Assembly (NCBI GenBank): GCA_026122225.1
Contig: JANEZZ010001863.1
Location: 1 to 64,000, forward strand
Length of the DNA: 64,000 bases
Reading direction: 5' to 3'
Source of the DNA: Heloderma charlesbogerti
Lineage: Eukaryota > Chordata > Lepidosauria > Squamata > Helodermatidae
The notes under the pieces are model-generated. The model was not told the DNA's origin and made no database searches. It saw only the letters and a program-made list of their open reading frames with translations. Both the position numbers and the translations under genes were made by a program. How positions within the stretch are numbered: position 1 is the stretch's first letter; the number at the start of each line of letters is the position of its first letter. Positions 20,213 through 30,934 of this stretch are shown here, piece by piece.

Positions 20213-20640
20213 TTATTTTTAGGCTGCCTTTAAGGGTGGAACCCTCTCCCTTTTAAAGCCAACCAAACTGGTGTCCATCACTACATCCTGTGGTAGCGAG
20301 TTCCATAGTTTAACTATGCACTGTGTGAAGAAGTCCTTCCTTTGATCTGTCCTGAATCTCCAACCAATCAGCGTTATGGGATGACTCCAATGGGTTCTAG
20401 TATTATTGGATAGGGAGAAAAATGTCTCCCCATTCACTTTCTCCACACACATAATTGTATACACCTCTATCATGCTTGCCCTTTATTGTCTTTTTTTCCC
20501 TAAGCAAAAATCCCAGATGTCATAACCTTTCCTCAGCAGGGAGTTGCTTCAGTCCCTTGATCATTTTAGCTGTCCCTTTCTGCCCCTTTTCCTACTCTAC
20601 AGTGTCCTTTTTGAGGTACAGACTGTCCTTTGTAAAGTCA

Positions 20641-22096
20641 GTCCCATGGCCACCTATGACTAAGTCTGGATCCCGCCCAGTGGGTGCAGTAATTGAGGGA
20701 GTCGAGAATTGGTGCCTGACATTTAGGACCCCTGCTCTGAGCATGACCCCCAAAGTGCTGAGAACTAGGAGGGAGGGAGACTCATCCTATCTTCCTTGCA
20801 GGCTTCCTGTCAGATGGCTGAACGCTGAGCTAGATGGCTGGCCGGCCTGGCTCTGCGTGGCCATTCTTAATGTCCTTAAGCCTGAATTGGTTATCTTTCA
20901 TTGCTATGGCTGCTGCCCCAGGTTTGGCTGCCGGCCTCTGTTACCTCATTGCCTCATTTTAGCTCCTGAAGACTCTGCACTCTGGATGGCCCGAGACAAA
21001 TTTGCGACACTCATATCTGTATATGGGATAAACAGTAGTAAGTGGTCCAGAATTCCCCCTTGTAGCCAGAAGCTGGCGCATAAATCTTTGGAGCATGTGT
21101 CAAGGCAGCTGCTGCAAAATTTAAAAATAGTCAACCTGGTGCCAATGAGACAGATCGCTCAACATGGGGGCCATAAACAGAAATCAAAGGCATGTGCTAG
21201 CACCCTGCTTGCAGTAGGACCTCCCCTGCCCAGCCCCTCCCACTGAATACTTTACAGAGTTACACACACGCTCGCCCGCCATTGAATTGTCTGCTGTCAA
21301 ACATTGCTTTCTCCCTGCCCAAGAGGGCACAGATGGCTTCATGTTGCACAGGAGTCTGGTGGCATCTACTGCTCTTTTTATGTTTGATGTTATGCAAAGT
21401 TTCCTCTGTAGCTGAACAAAGGCAACCAGGTTTTCCCAAGGCATTTGGACTGGTTCCCCCTGCCTCGTTCTGAGTCTTGTTGGAGACAGGACAGTTTTCT
21501 GAATGTGGTGGTAGCTCTTTGGCACTTTTTCCTCTGTTGAGTCACTATGGCCTTTCCCAGCCTTAACTGGAGGGGCCAGGAACTGAACCCAGGACCTTTT
21601 GCATGTATTTTGCCCTTTTATGTAAATTAAACATTAACATTGCAGCCCTTTTTGTTAGCAAAATCACAGATTACATCTTCCAATGTCATTTTTTGCAAAG
21701 ACCCCATCGCAGTCGAGAGCAGTGCAAGCGGTCAGAGAGAACTTTGCATGGGCAGAGGTTGGTGGAACAACCGTGTGGAGTTTGGAGCACTATCATTGTT
21801 GGGAGGCAGCAGCCACCACAGGTTATTTCCCCAAATTCTTAGATGGCCTCATCTTGGCTATGGTCTCTCCCCCCGCCCCCACTCCATTCATGCAACTGGC
21901 ACCTCCACACAATCCTAGACGAAAGTCAGGGAAGTCATGGCCCAACATGGTCCTGCAGATGATAACATGAGGGATGCTGAGCATATGAACAAGGCTTAGA
22001 GCTTCCCGGTCTTTCTCAATTCTCTCCTATCCTATTATTCCACATTCCCTCTATTCTCCTCAAGCTCTGGTTGCTATTGTCCCCTACTAGATACAG
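20641..22096. other. Unassigned stretch
   Basis: The plus-strand open frame 20455-21246 (263 codons) runs antisense across the CR1/L3 coding remnant and on into unique sequence. It shows no domain, so I do not call it a gene. A tRNA-SINE scrap (AACTGAACCCAGGACCTTTT, about 21584-21603, minus) is the only repeat noted. Confidence 0.35.
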
Positions 22097-22190
22097 GCTA
22101 TTTTTATTTATTCATTTATTTAAAATTATTTTTAGACTGCCTTTAAGGGTAAAACCCTCTCAAAGCTGCATAATGGATGGGGAAAAAAAC
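22097..22190 (-). mobile_element. L2 3' tail
   Basis: TTTATTTATTCATTTATTTA, then TTTTTAGACTGCCTTTAAGG and GTAAAACCCTCTCAAAG, the complement of the L2 3' end. Confidence 0.65.
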
Positions 22191-22967
22191 CTGCACATAA
22201 AAAGTCTAGCAGGTGAGGCTTAACAAAGTTATCTTCATTAACTTTCAAGCAAGCTGAGGTCTTGCAAGCCTTGCAGAAGAGCAGAGGCATGTTGCAAAGT
22301 GCTTTGCTTTAAGGCAGCAGGCTTAATTCTTGCCAAGGTTACCTTAATCGACGATAAATGGTTTAGGACAACCTTGTGGGAAAACAAAGTCCTGACATCA
22401 GTTTTCAGAAGAAGAATTGGCAGGGATGGGACAAAGGTGTTTGTTGTTGTTGTTTTAGACCTTTGCAGAAGGAGTCCATGAGGGTGCTGCATGGAAACAA
22501 ATTGTGCTCCATGATATGTCATCAGGAACTAGAGTTGTTTTCCTCAGCGTTGTCACAAGGGCACTGAAGACCTTCAGAGTGCAAGATAATCTGTAAGGGG
22601 TTGAGAGCCAAATGAATGCTGGAGTCCCCAGAATGTGTTGTGTGATGAGACAAGGGAAGTTCTTCTGGTGAAGTGTGCAGTTATTAATCACTCCAGCTTC
22701 TATTAATGTTATTGGCACGTCCACAGGTAAATTCACATGGGCGCACATAAAATGTTTATCCCATGATGTCAGGCAACATGAATACATCAAACTGAAGTCT
22801 AATTTTAAACAAGGTCTAATTTTAAGTGAGGTAATGGCTGGAACAATGCACCACCTCTGGATATTATACTAAGGGACAAATTACGTGTGACTTTAAACTC
22901 CCCCCAATGCAAACAATAGCTTCAGAAGAGAGCTTTTACTCAGGACTGCAGCAGGGGATGAAAAGGT

Positions 22968-22970
<3 letters not shown>
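22191..22970. other. Unassigned stretch
   Basis: No recognised repeat or gene. Confidence 0.35.

Positions 22971-22971
<1 letters not shown>

Positions 22972-23004
<33 letters not shown>
22972..23004 (+). repeat. (AC)n microsatellite
   Basis: About 16 CA units. Confidence 0.97.
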
Positions 23005-23006
<2 letters not shown>

Positions 23007-23029
23007 CTTTCATGCCTGCTGTGATCTCA

Positions 23030-23560
23030 GTCGTTGTCAGCCCTTGTCAGGATTGATTCTGAGTGTATGGAGATAGTTACCAGTTCAGTTTCAGATGGGG
23101 AACAGCCAGAACCGGGGGAGGCATCTTCCAGAGAGAGTTCAGATATGGATAGGCGTGCTTCTCAGGATGCTAACACCCAGATGGCTGGGACTGACCCCCC
23201 CCCCATGTGAGAACCCAGGAGGAGGAGGAGAGCACAGGGTGTGACCTGAGGGATGCTAGACTGCGGTGCAGAGCGAAGTGGGAAAGGTTAGAGGCGGAGC
23301 TCAGATGGTCGACTCTGTTGGTGATGCCTGAGGGTCGACATAGGGGAGCATCACCGGAAGGGAGGGGCCTCCCTCCCTAAGTTGTTCTAGCCAGCAAGTT
23401 CTTGTTTCAAACTGCTGGCAACATCATAGCTCCCATTTGGATCCCCTGTTGTCATTCGTAAATGAAGCCGCTGTATTCCTTTGTAGCCTGAGTCTTCGAG
23501 GATTTGCATCTGTAACGAATCTGTTGGTAGTGAATTAAAGGTGTGAGACTGAAGCCTCTC
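23030..23560 (+). mobile_element. Unclassified retroelement-like relic A
   Basis: A plus-strand frame reads SDGEQPEPGEASSRESSDMD near 23090-23150 and DARLRCRAKWERLEAELRWS at about 23251-23310, interrupted by stops. The second motif closely parallels DARRRCRAKREMAGAELRRS in relic B at 26.3 kb. The sequence after it (AAGTTGTTCTAGCCAGCAAG through GTGAATTAAAGG) resembles an LTR-like or untranslated 3' segment. It could be the end of a Gypsy-type element, but no protease, RT or integrase is present to prove it. Confidence 0.4.
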
Positions 23561-23674
23561 TTCTTGTGGGTGTGCATGAGAAAGGAGGGGGGCAAGGGAA
23601 CGTGACAGCCCCCTCCACAGCTGATGCTCAGAGGGAACAGGGAAACCTGCGTGGGCTGGCAAGTGACAGCAGCT

Positions 23675-23755
23675 TCCCTGCTAATAAAAAAAAGTCCCGG
23701 TGCTGTGCCCCTCACACCCCCCTAGGCCTGGCTCCGCTACACCACCGGATAAGGG
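23675..23755 (-). mobile_element. hAT-like repeat fragment (GTGGTGTAGTGG family)
   Basis: CCCTGCTAATAAAAAAAAGT, GTGCTGTGCCCCTCAC, CCTGGCTCCGCTACACCACC is the complement of the left end of the family at 40689-41088. Confidence 0.6.
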
Positions 23756-23894
23756 AGAGGGAAAGTGGCTGAATGGGGAGGTGTGGGGAAGAGAGGGCAA
23801 ACTAGGGTGTGGCAAGCAACTGAGCCTCCTTGACTCAGATGGTGGGTCTCATACCGCAAGTGAAAGGTGAAGGCCCAGATCCAAACCGGTGGAA

Positions 23895-24310
23895 AGCTAA
23901 GGTGCAGTGGATAAAGTTCCAGACCTGTCCCAAGCTGACTCAGGTTAAAATCCTAGTTCCGTCATGATGTTCACTGGGTGGCCTTGGGCATGTTGCAGTT
24001 TCTCAACTTAACCTACCTCACAGGGCTGTTGTGAGAATAACATTGGATAACCATATGCAGTCTGTTCTGAGCTCTTTAGAGGTGGGCTAGGATGCACAAA
24101 TACATAGAATCATAGAACAGTAGGGTTCTCTGACTCTATGTATGTGTGCATCCTAGCCCACCACTAAGGAGCTCAGAACCGACCGTATATGGTTATCCCG
24201 TGTTATTTACACAACAACCCTGTGAGGTAGGTTAGGTTGAGAAACTGCAGCATGCCCAAGGCCACCCAGTGAACATTGTGGCTGAACTAGGATTTTAACC
24301 TTGAGTTGAA
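23895..24310. repeat. Large inverted repeat built from CORE-SINE sequence
   Basis: The left arm (about 23936-24105) is a plus-strand CORE-SINE ending in GAGGTGGGCTAGGATGCAC. The right arm (about 24139-24305) is nearly its complement, starting TGCATCCTAGCCCACCACTA and ending CTAGGATTTTAACCTTGAGT. The loop of about 35 bp contains CATAGAATCATAGAACAGTA, a CR1-end-like scrap. Confidence 0.85.
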
Positions 24311-24892
24311 TAACAATATCTTCCTGAGGGTGTGGGTTTTTTCTTCCCCTCTTGGAGACTGTATGCATTAGCAGCCAGATCAAAATGAATAAAGGCCTTT
24401 GTGCGTTTGGTTCACATTTTCCCGTATGGAAGTGCAGGGAGGCAATTAAGAGACTCAGCCAGAAGCTGGCTGCACTGCCAGGACATCAGGTTTACCAGCA
24501 TTTTTCTTTTATGTCTGAATAATAAAGGTAGCTGGGATGGTCACTAGCCTCTTAAACATTCCTTGCTTTTTATTTTATTTTATTAGCATAACCCTGTAAG
24601 CCTGAAAAAGAAAAAGAAAAAAAGAGGCACCCCCAAAGGGTAGCAGCAAGTTGCAAGCTTCTCTCTTTAACACCAAATTGGACTCAAGGGAATATGAAGA
24701 CCATTTTGGCACAGGGGTGTGTGTGGGGGGGTGGATTAAAAGCAATGGCTTTAAAGCGTTTTACAAGAGGAGCCTGTTAGACTATAAAACTACCTGGTAC
24801 GTAAATGGATGTGATCACTACCCCCTCCACTCTCAGAAATGATGGCTAGAAATGATAGGCATACATCAGTATCCCCACGGTGAAGTTAGCAT
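24311..24892. other. Unassigned stretch
   Basis: No recognised gene or repeat apart from a short A-rich run near 24606-24625 and a G/T-rich run near 24716-24732. Confidence 0.35.
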
Positions 24893-25045
24893 CAATCTAC
24901 ATAAGAACCGCCCTGGCTGAGAGTCCATCTAACCCAGTATCCTGTTTCCAGCAGTGGACAGCCAGATCATGCTTCCAGGAATCCCACAAGCCGGACATAC
25001 ATGCAGGCAATAGCTATCACTTATTGTTAGCCACACGTACCTCTG
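24893..25045 (-). mobile_element. CR1/L3-type 3' tail, diverged
   Basis: CATAAGAACCGCCCTGGCTG, GTCCATCTAACCCAGTATCC, GTGGACAGCCAGATCATGCT parallels the better copies at 30.9 and 52.7 kb. Confidence 0.6.
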
Positions 25046-25284
25046 CTTTTGGGGACAAACCGCCTCTGTAATATGGAGGGGTCTATCAGCTATCATTCCC
25101 TCTAATAGTGAACTCGGAGTGGTTGAGTGCTGAGCAGTTTGGAGGAGAAATGGGGCCACCCAAAAGGAAGGGACTGGTTTCTACGCAGCAGGGGGGCTCC
25201 CTAAGTAATATAGAAGAAGAAGAAAAAAACCCTGACTGGCAGCAAGTTTTCCAGGGTTCTAGGCAGAAAAAGGTATTTCCCATA

Positions 25285-25390
25285 ACTTGCTACTGAGATC
25301 TTTTAGTGGTGGGAGAGGCCAGTGATTGAACCTGGGACCTTTGGCATGCAAAGCAGGTGCTCCACAGCCTGGCCAGGGTCCCGCCCCAGC
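25285..25390 (-). mobile_element. tRNA-type SINE head region
   Basis: AGTGATTGAACCTGGGACCT then TTGGCATGCAAAGCAGGTGC TCCA is the complement of a tRNA-like head with B box GGTTCAATC. Confidence 0.65.
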
Positions 25391-25491
25391 TGCCTAGGTG
25401 TTGTGTGTGGGAAGAGAGGACTAGGAGTGAGAATGTATGAGAGGATGCCAGAGGTAGTATGCTAGAGGTAGTATGCTAGAGGTAGGCTGAC

Positions 25492-25597
25492 CAGTGGAGG
25501 CTGGTGGGTTCAGCGCCTTGGAGAGCTCCTTTAGAGTTCTGACTGGTTCTGACTGAAACCTGGAGTAGACTTACATTGGAGCCACCAGCCTCCACTG
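25492..25597. mobile_element. hAT-type MITE with 8-bp target duplication
   Basis: Termini CAGTGGAGGCTGGTGG and CCACCAGCCTCCACTG are perfect inverted repeats. The flanks are identical octamers AGGCTGAC (25484-25491 and 25598-25605). CAGTG termini and an 8-bp duplication fit the hAT superfamily. 106 bp, no coding capacity. Other copies are at 38.26 and 60.70 kb, with halves at 52.1 and 53.1 kb. Confidence 0.9.
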
Positions 25598-25605
25598 AGG
25601 CTGAC

Positions 25606-26117
25606 CGATAGGGCACGAAGTGGGAAGGGCAACTGGGATGTGGCAATTGTGCTTATATGACCCAGGTAAGGGATGTACGAAGGACACCAAATAGCCATTG
25701 TGATGCATTGCTTCCTTCCAAATGAGGCCATAGGAAATCGCTGGAAGATTTCAGGGACTATGTCCAAATCCAGATACTTCCCAGGCAAACCTTAGTTGTT
25801 TTTAGGGGCCATCTCAAAATCAAAACTCTTGCACAGTGGCCTTTAAGGAATGACTCCAATGATTGCTTACACGGCGGTTTTTAGGGCTCATCTCCAAATA
25901 GGGAAACCCATTGGAATGCACTGAACCAAAGATAACTTGCAGGCTTGCATGCTGCTGTTTAGGCACCATCTCCAAATGGACTTTGACTCACAACAGACTG
26001 CCCCTCCCGCAGCCTCTCTGTAAGCATAGCCTGCCCTTTGGAGAAGCTGTAGGAATGCATTGGATTGAGACCAGCAGCCCCACACTTCTCCATGGATGTC
26101 AGGGGTGCCTCTGAGCA
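25606..26117. other. Unassigned stretch
   Basis: Contains AAGGGATGTACGAAGG (25669 on), similar to the left end of the TAGGGATGT family, but no matching right end was found. Confidence 0.35.
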
Positions 26118-26600
26118 TAGGCAGTGGCAGACTAGCTCAGATTCCAAAGGGGAACTTTCCTAGACTCTTCCAGACAGGGAGAGACAAACTCCTCAGGTTT
26201 CAATAGTCCAGCTGGACGGAGAGAGCCTCTCTTCACACACCCCCATGAGAGATAGTGAACAGGGAGAGGTGGGGCTTGAACAGCCTGAATTCTTAGACGC
26301 CAGGCGCAGATGCAGGGCCAAGAGAGAGATGGCAGGGGCAGAGCTTAGGCGATCTGCCCGATTGGCCCGGCAGGAACAGCTACACATAGATACCTCACGA
26401 GACAGAGGGAGATCCTCCCCACCCCATAAGTTAGGAAAGTGTGCCTGCCTTTTCTCAAATGGTGGGCAACTTTCAATCTTCCTGGTTTTCCTTTGAACAC
26501 CCTGACAGCATTTCCTTTGTGGACTGTGAGTTACTGACAATTAGCATCTGTATGACCCATTGAAGTAAAAGGATTAAAGCGTTGTAGATAGAAGCCTTGT
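26118..26600 (+). mobile_element. Unclassified retroelement-like relic B
   Basis: A plus-strand frame of about 83 codons (26245-26496) reads RDSEQGEVGLEQPEFLDARR, RCRAKREMAGAELRRSARLA, RQEQLHIDTSRDRG, then loses character. The DARRRCRAKRE..AELRRS motif is shared with relic A. Downstream TTGAACACCCTGACAGC and AAAAGGATTAAAGCGTTGTA could be an LTR-like or polyadenylation region. No enzyme domain is seen, so the class is uncertain. Confidence 0.4.
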
Positions 26601-26814
26601 ACTCATTGCTCACTCATGGTAGTTTTTGGGTCCTATACATGAGGTTGTCATCCTGCAGGGCCTCTCCCGTGCTTTGCAACCATTATCACATTTTTTTCCT
26701 AATGAGAAATATCTGGTATTATTTAGAAATGACAGTCTCGTGTAATTGTGCAATTCCACTATACCTCAGCGCCATCTAGTAGTTGTATAATGAAACATAC
26801 AGAAAGGCAGAGAA

Positions 26815-28258
26815 AGAAAAACCCTGGAAAAAAGCACATGTAAAGGAGCTGATCTTAATCCTGCAAAGAATCTGGAAGCAGACACCTCAGTAAAGTTGCG
26901 GGATAAAAGCCTCATGACTGGAAAAGGTCAGTTTACATTCCATTTCCAAAGAAGGGCAATGCCAAAGAGTGTTCAAACTACCGCACAATTGCGTTCATTT
27001 CACATGCCAGCAAGGTGATGCTCAAAATCCTACAAGCTAGGCTTCAGCAGCATGTGAACCGAGAACTACCGGAAGTACAAGCTGGGTTTCGAAGAGGCAG
27101 AGGAACTAGAGATCAAATTGCCAACATTCGCTGGATCATGGAGAAAGCAAGAGAATTCCAGAAAAACGTCTATTTCTGCTTCATTGACTATGCTAAAGCC
27201 TTTGATTGTGTGGATCACAACAAACTGTTGGAAATTCTTAAAGAGATGGGAGTACCAGACCACCTTACCTGTCTCCTGAGAAACCTGTACGAGGGTCAAG
27301 AAGCAATAGTAAGAACCGGCCATGGAACAACCGATTGGTTCAAAATTGGGAAAGGAGTACAACAAGGCTGTATATTGTCGCCCTGCTTATTTAATTTATA
27401 TGCAGAGTACATCATGAGAAACGCTGGGTTGGATGAATCACAGGTTGGAATTAAGATTGCTGGGAGAATTATCAACAACCTCAGATACGCAGATGACACC
27501 ACCCTAATGGCAGAAAGCAAAGAGGATCTAAAGAGCCTCTTGTTGAGGGTGAAAGTGGAGAATGCAAGAGCTGGTTTGAAACTCAACATTAAAAAAACTA
27601 AGATCATGGCATCTGGCCCCATCACTTCCTAGCATATAGAAGGGGAAGAAATGGAAGCAGTGACAGATTTTACTTTCTTGGGCTCCAAGATCACTGCAGA
27701 CGGTGTCTGCAGCCATGAAATTAAAAGATGCTTGCTCCTTGGGAGGAAAGCTATGGCACACCTAGACAGCATAGTAAGAAGCAGAGACATCACCTTGCTG
27801 AAAGAGGTTCGTATAATCAAAGCTATGGTTTTCCCAGTAGCAACGTATGGCTGTGAGAGCTGGACTATAAGGAAGGCTGAGCACCGAAGAATTGATGCCT
27901 TCGAACTGTGGTGCTGGAGAAGACTCTTACGAGTCCCCTGGACTGCAAGGAGGTCCAATCAGTCCATCCTAAAGGAAATCAACCTTGAGTGCTTATTGGA
28001 AGGACAAATACTGAAGCTGAAGCTCAAATATTTTGGCCACCTAATGCGAAGAGAAAACTCCCTGGAAAAGACTCTGATGCTGGGAAAGATTGAAGGCCAA
28101 AGGAGAAGGGGACGGCAGAAGATGAGATGGCTAGATAGCATCACCGATGCAATGAATATGGACTTGAGCACACTCCGGGAGAGAGCAGAAGACAGGAAGG
28201 CCTGGTGTGCTATGGTCCATGGGGTCACGAAGAGTCGGACATGACTTAACGACTGAAC
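26815..28258 (+). mobile_element. 5'-truncated RTE-BovB, 1.44 kb
   Basis: BovB from the N-terminal RT region to the 3' end (AGAGTCGGACATGACTTAAC GACTGAACA). Only two internal stops were seen in the coding part from about 26930, so it is comparatively young. The 5' boundary is approximate, because similarity to RTE RT fades upstream of about 26830. Confidence 0.9.
26925..28258 (+). pseudogene. BovB reverse transcriptase and C-terminal region
   Basis: An RTE-clade RT that would copy BovB RNA (and SINE RNAs sharing its tail). The readable frame begins upstream of the first usable start, with SVYIPFPKKGNAKECSNYRT near 26933. It continues with LPEVQAGFRRGRGTRDQIAN, motif A FIDYAKAFDCVDHNKL (27182-27229), KGVQQGCILSPCLFNLYAEY, the catalytic YADDTTLMAES box (about 27485-27520) and KLNIKKTKIMASGPITS. 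One TAG at 27630-27632 replaces the Trp codon seen in other copies. The frame then runs on through FLGSKITADG, YGCESWTIRKAEHRRIDAFE and WCWRRLLRVPWTARRSNQSI to a TGA in the KSRT.LND end, where other copies have Arg. The endonuclease is absent. The few lesions suggest recent activity of the lineage. Confidence 0.92.
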
Positions 28259-28349
28259 AGAAATGCCCCCAGTTCTGCAACAGTAGCACTATGAGTCTTG
28301 CATCTGTGCAAGTGAAGCAGAGAGTGGAATAAATGAACAGTTCTTGCAA

Positions 28350-28395
28350 TGGAGGGATGTAAACAGTGAGGTCCTGGAAGGATCTGTATTGGGAC
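28350..28395 (+). mobile_element. CR1 RT fragment, left part
   Basis: GGATCTGTATTGGGAC encodes the GSVLG block of a CR1 RT. It stops at the MITE at 28396 and resumes at about 28709. Confidence 0.6.
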
Positions 28396-28708
28396 TAGGG
28401 ATGTACAGATTTTATTAAATCCATTCTGTCTGTGTTTCATGGATTGTCAGATGTCTTTCATTCCATCACCTGCTCATTGATGGAATCAGATTTTTTTAAC
28501 CTGAATTCTGTTTTATTTGCGCTAATGCGCATTAGCACCAAAGTGAATTTGTAGAAATCCCCCCCCCCCCCCGCAAGTGAAAAAATGGTCCACAAGTCTA
28601 TGGAATCTGTGCGGCTCAGAAAAAGTCAGTGCACTACAGAATCCAAAGGGTGGAGTCATAGAAATCTGAACTCATTTTAATCCGTTGCGGATCACTCCAA
28701 CATCCCTA
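28396..28708. mobile_element. TAGGGATGT-family MITE inside CR1
   Basis: Termini TAGGGATGT (28396-28404) and ACATCCCTA (28700-28708), as in the larger element at 18 kb, but different internal sequence. Both flanks are CR1 RT sequence. Confidence 0.65.
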
Positions 28709-28915
28709 CCTGTGCTGTGACCAGAGCTTTTTAACTTATTCATTAATGATCTCTGGTTAGTGGTGAGCAATGGGGTGGCCCAAGTTTACTGATGTCACCA
28801 AATTATTTATGGTGGTAAAAACAACAAAGGATTGTGAAAAACTTCAAAAGGATCTCTCTAAACTGAAGGAATGGGCATGACAATGGCAAAGGCGGTTCAA
28901 AAGCTGGGAAACCAC
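28709..28915 (+). pseudogene. CR1 RT fragment, right part
   Basis: After the MITE the RT resumes: CTTTTTAACTTATTCATTAATG encodes the FN.FINDL region, then a mutated catalytic box (FTDVTKL in place of F-A-D-D-T-K-L, about 28781-28803), followed by VVKTTKDCEKLQKDLSKLKEW A. The second catalytic Asp is lost. The segment is 5'- and 3'-truncated and decayed, with a stop in the ISG.W.AMG region. It shares the CR1/L3 C-terminal style of the 30.9-32.6 kb element rather than the 10.7 kb CR1. Confidence 0.7.
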
Positions 28916-29066
28916 CAAACAACCAGTGGTTGGCATAACCACCTGAGGAACACTGGAGGACCGGCCTGGGAGTCTTAAGTGGGCCTGAAGTTCTGAACCT
29001 CTGCCTAAATCCATCTGTATGTGATGCTGAACCATGTTTGCGCACAAATGTGTGAATGCTCGGTGT

Positions 29067-29133
29067 CATAGAATAGTAGGGTAGGAAGGGACCTACAAGG
29101 CCATCGAGTCCACCCCTCAAAATAGTAGGGTAA
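29067..29133 (-). mobile_element. CR1 3' tip
   Basis: TCATAGAATAGTAGGGTAGG then AAGGGACCTACAAGGCCATC is the complement of the CR1 3' end. Only about 65 bp remain. Confidence 0.8.
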
Positions 29134-30252
29134 TTTGTGTCTTTGTGTCTGCATGCATGACAAAAGCAGGAGCACTCTGCAATGAATCTTGAAAACAGGT
29201 GCTTCTGGGTGTCAGTTTTTGCCAAAGAAAACATCTAATTTTGCTATTGAAAATATTTAAAATAATTTTGGGGGTGGGGGAGAAGCAACAAAAGCCATTT
29301 TCAGGTTTGTTAACTTAGAAACAAAGCATCTTAAATTAAAAGCATAATATTTGGCAAGGGCATTGTATGTATTCCAGAAATATTCTCACCAGGTTCAGTA
29401 TCTGGGGAGAAAGTCAGGATGTAGGCATTTAGAATCAGCTGTTGCCACCTCCTCCACCTCTCCCCTCATCCCGGCATTTTAGCTGCCTGCAGCATATTCT
29501 CTTCCCTCACTTACACACACAACGGATTGATTCATCCCGCAATGCAAGTGTCTGCATCTGGTTTATGGATTTTATTAGTCACTGCAGAAATATTTAAGCT
29601 TGTGGTGAGCATTTACAAGTGTTATAGCATGAAAAAAGGTGAAGAATCAAGGCGAGACGATGGGTTTGCCAGACAAGGTTAATGAGACATAATCATTGAG
29701 AGCAGGGGGAGGAATACACACACACACACACGCATATATCCTCTTAGATCTACATCAAATATAATTTAACCCAGAAAGGGATTTAACCCAGAACGTTTGG
29801 AGGTGGTGTTAAATCGTGGCTATTTTAAAAAGAAAAAGAAAAAAAGCAGACAAGATTTTCAGATAAATGACATGTAGGGAACATATAACGCTAAGCCATG
29901 GTTTATGTTAATCTTGGTTTGTTGTTGCTTTAGACATGAATTACCTTGTAGATGAGGAAACATAATGCAGTTTGCTTTCTCTATTTCTGTCCTGTTTTCC
30001 CCCTTCCATCTTGCCAGCCTTCAGAGTGGGTTTCGTTTTCAGGCTACTCTTGCTGGGTGACTCTTTTTCAGGGCGGACAGCAGCAAAAACATGCCAGGGA
30101 TAAGCCATGGTTCCGGGTTCAGACATCACGACAAGCCATGGTTTAAACAAGCCAGACTTCAAAAGCCAACAACAAACCATGGTGTCTATTTGTGGTTTGT
30201 AACTGGTTAACAAACCATAGTTTGTTTGTGGGTATGGGTTCAGACACACTAA
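29134..30252. other. Mostly unassigned stretch
   Basis: A short (AC)n run at 29718-29733. From 30110 to 30250 there are repeated GGGTTCAGACA (direct) and CAAACCATGG / CCATAGTTTG-type segments, likely a decayed foldback element. No gene seen. Confidence 0.4.
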
Positions 30253-30610
30253 CCTGGTTCGTACAACATGACAGCACACTGTGTTGTGCCCAGCTTTCCG
30301 TGGCTTGTCCTGCCATGCAAATCCATGCAAATCCAGGATAGACATCCCTCAACTACCCCATGGCCTGTTTTAGGGTTATTTGCGGGTTGTCTAACTCTGA
30401 AACAATCCCTGCCACCTCAATTCACATGACATAACAAGCCACAGCAAGCCGGGCACCAATGGGCAACATGCAATAGTGGCACCTGACACAACACGACAAC
30501 CCCTGCGGGTAAATTAAGTCACAGTGGGCTGTCATGTCATGTGAACAAGCCAAATTACAAGCCAGATTTCACCAAACCTCACCATGGCTTAGTGTTGTGT
30601 GTGAACCAGG
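30253..30610. mobile_element. Foldback MITE (CCTGGTTC ends)
   Basis: Inverted ends CCTGGTTCGTACAACATG and TGTTGTGTGTGAACCAGG. The interior is rich in CATGACA / TGTCATG segments. Confidence 0.65.
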
Positions 30611-30934
30611 CCTGTACATGGGGATGCCTTTGAAGAGTGTTTAGAAACTGCAAGTGGTCCAAACTACGGCAACTAGTTTACTAGCTAGAACTATGTACCC
30701 TCTTGCATTTTATGGATGTACATGGGAACATTCTTTTTCCCTTTCATCCAAGGCCAAAACATTTTACTAACATTGGCCGACGTTAGTGCAATCTGCAGTA
30801 AAAAGTGCAACCTGCAGGCCTCATGTGGCCTGCCGAGCTATTTCTGGTGGCTTGCCAGAACTGCTTGCATCTAATACTTCCTATTCCTTATCTTCCTATT
30901 CCTTATTTCCAATCTCTGATGAGAGATAAAGATA
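30611..30934. other. Unassigned stretch
   Basis: No recognised feature. Confidence 0.35.

Larger units (their letters stand above)
19818..20640 (-). mobile_element. CR1/L3-type LINE 3' region, interrupted
   Basis: Starts with AAGAACACAAGAAGAGCC and TCCAGCATTC, continues with GACTAGTAGCCACTGATAGA and, after the interruption at 20007-20216, with the minus-strand coding remnant at 20219-20473 (MIEVYTIM, FFSLSNNTRTHW, LWNSLPQDVVMDT). The latter matches the remnant at 31.1-31.4 kb. Confidence 0.8.

Noticed and set aside
20455..21246. 263-codon plus-strand open frame
   Set aside because: Its first third runs antisense across a CR1/L3 coding relic, and the remainder shows no domain, repeat or codon pattern. 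Best explained by chance.
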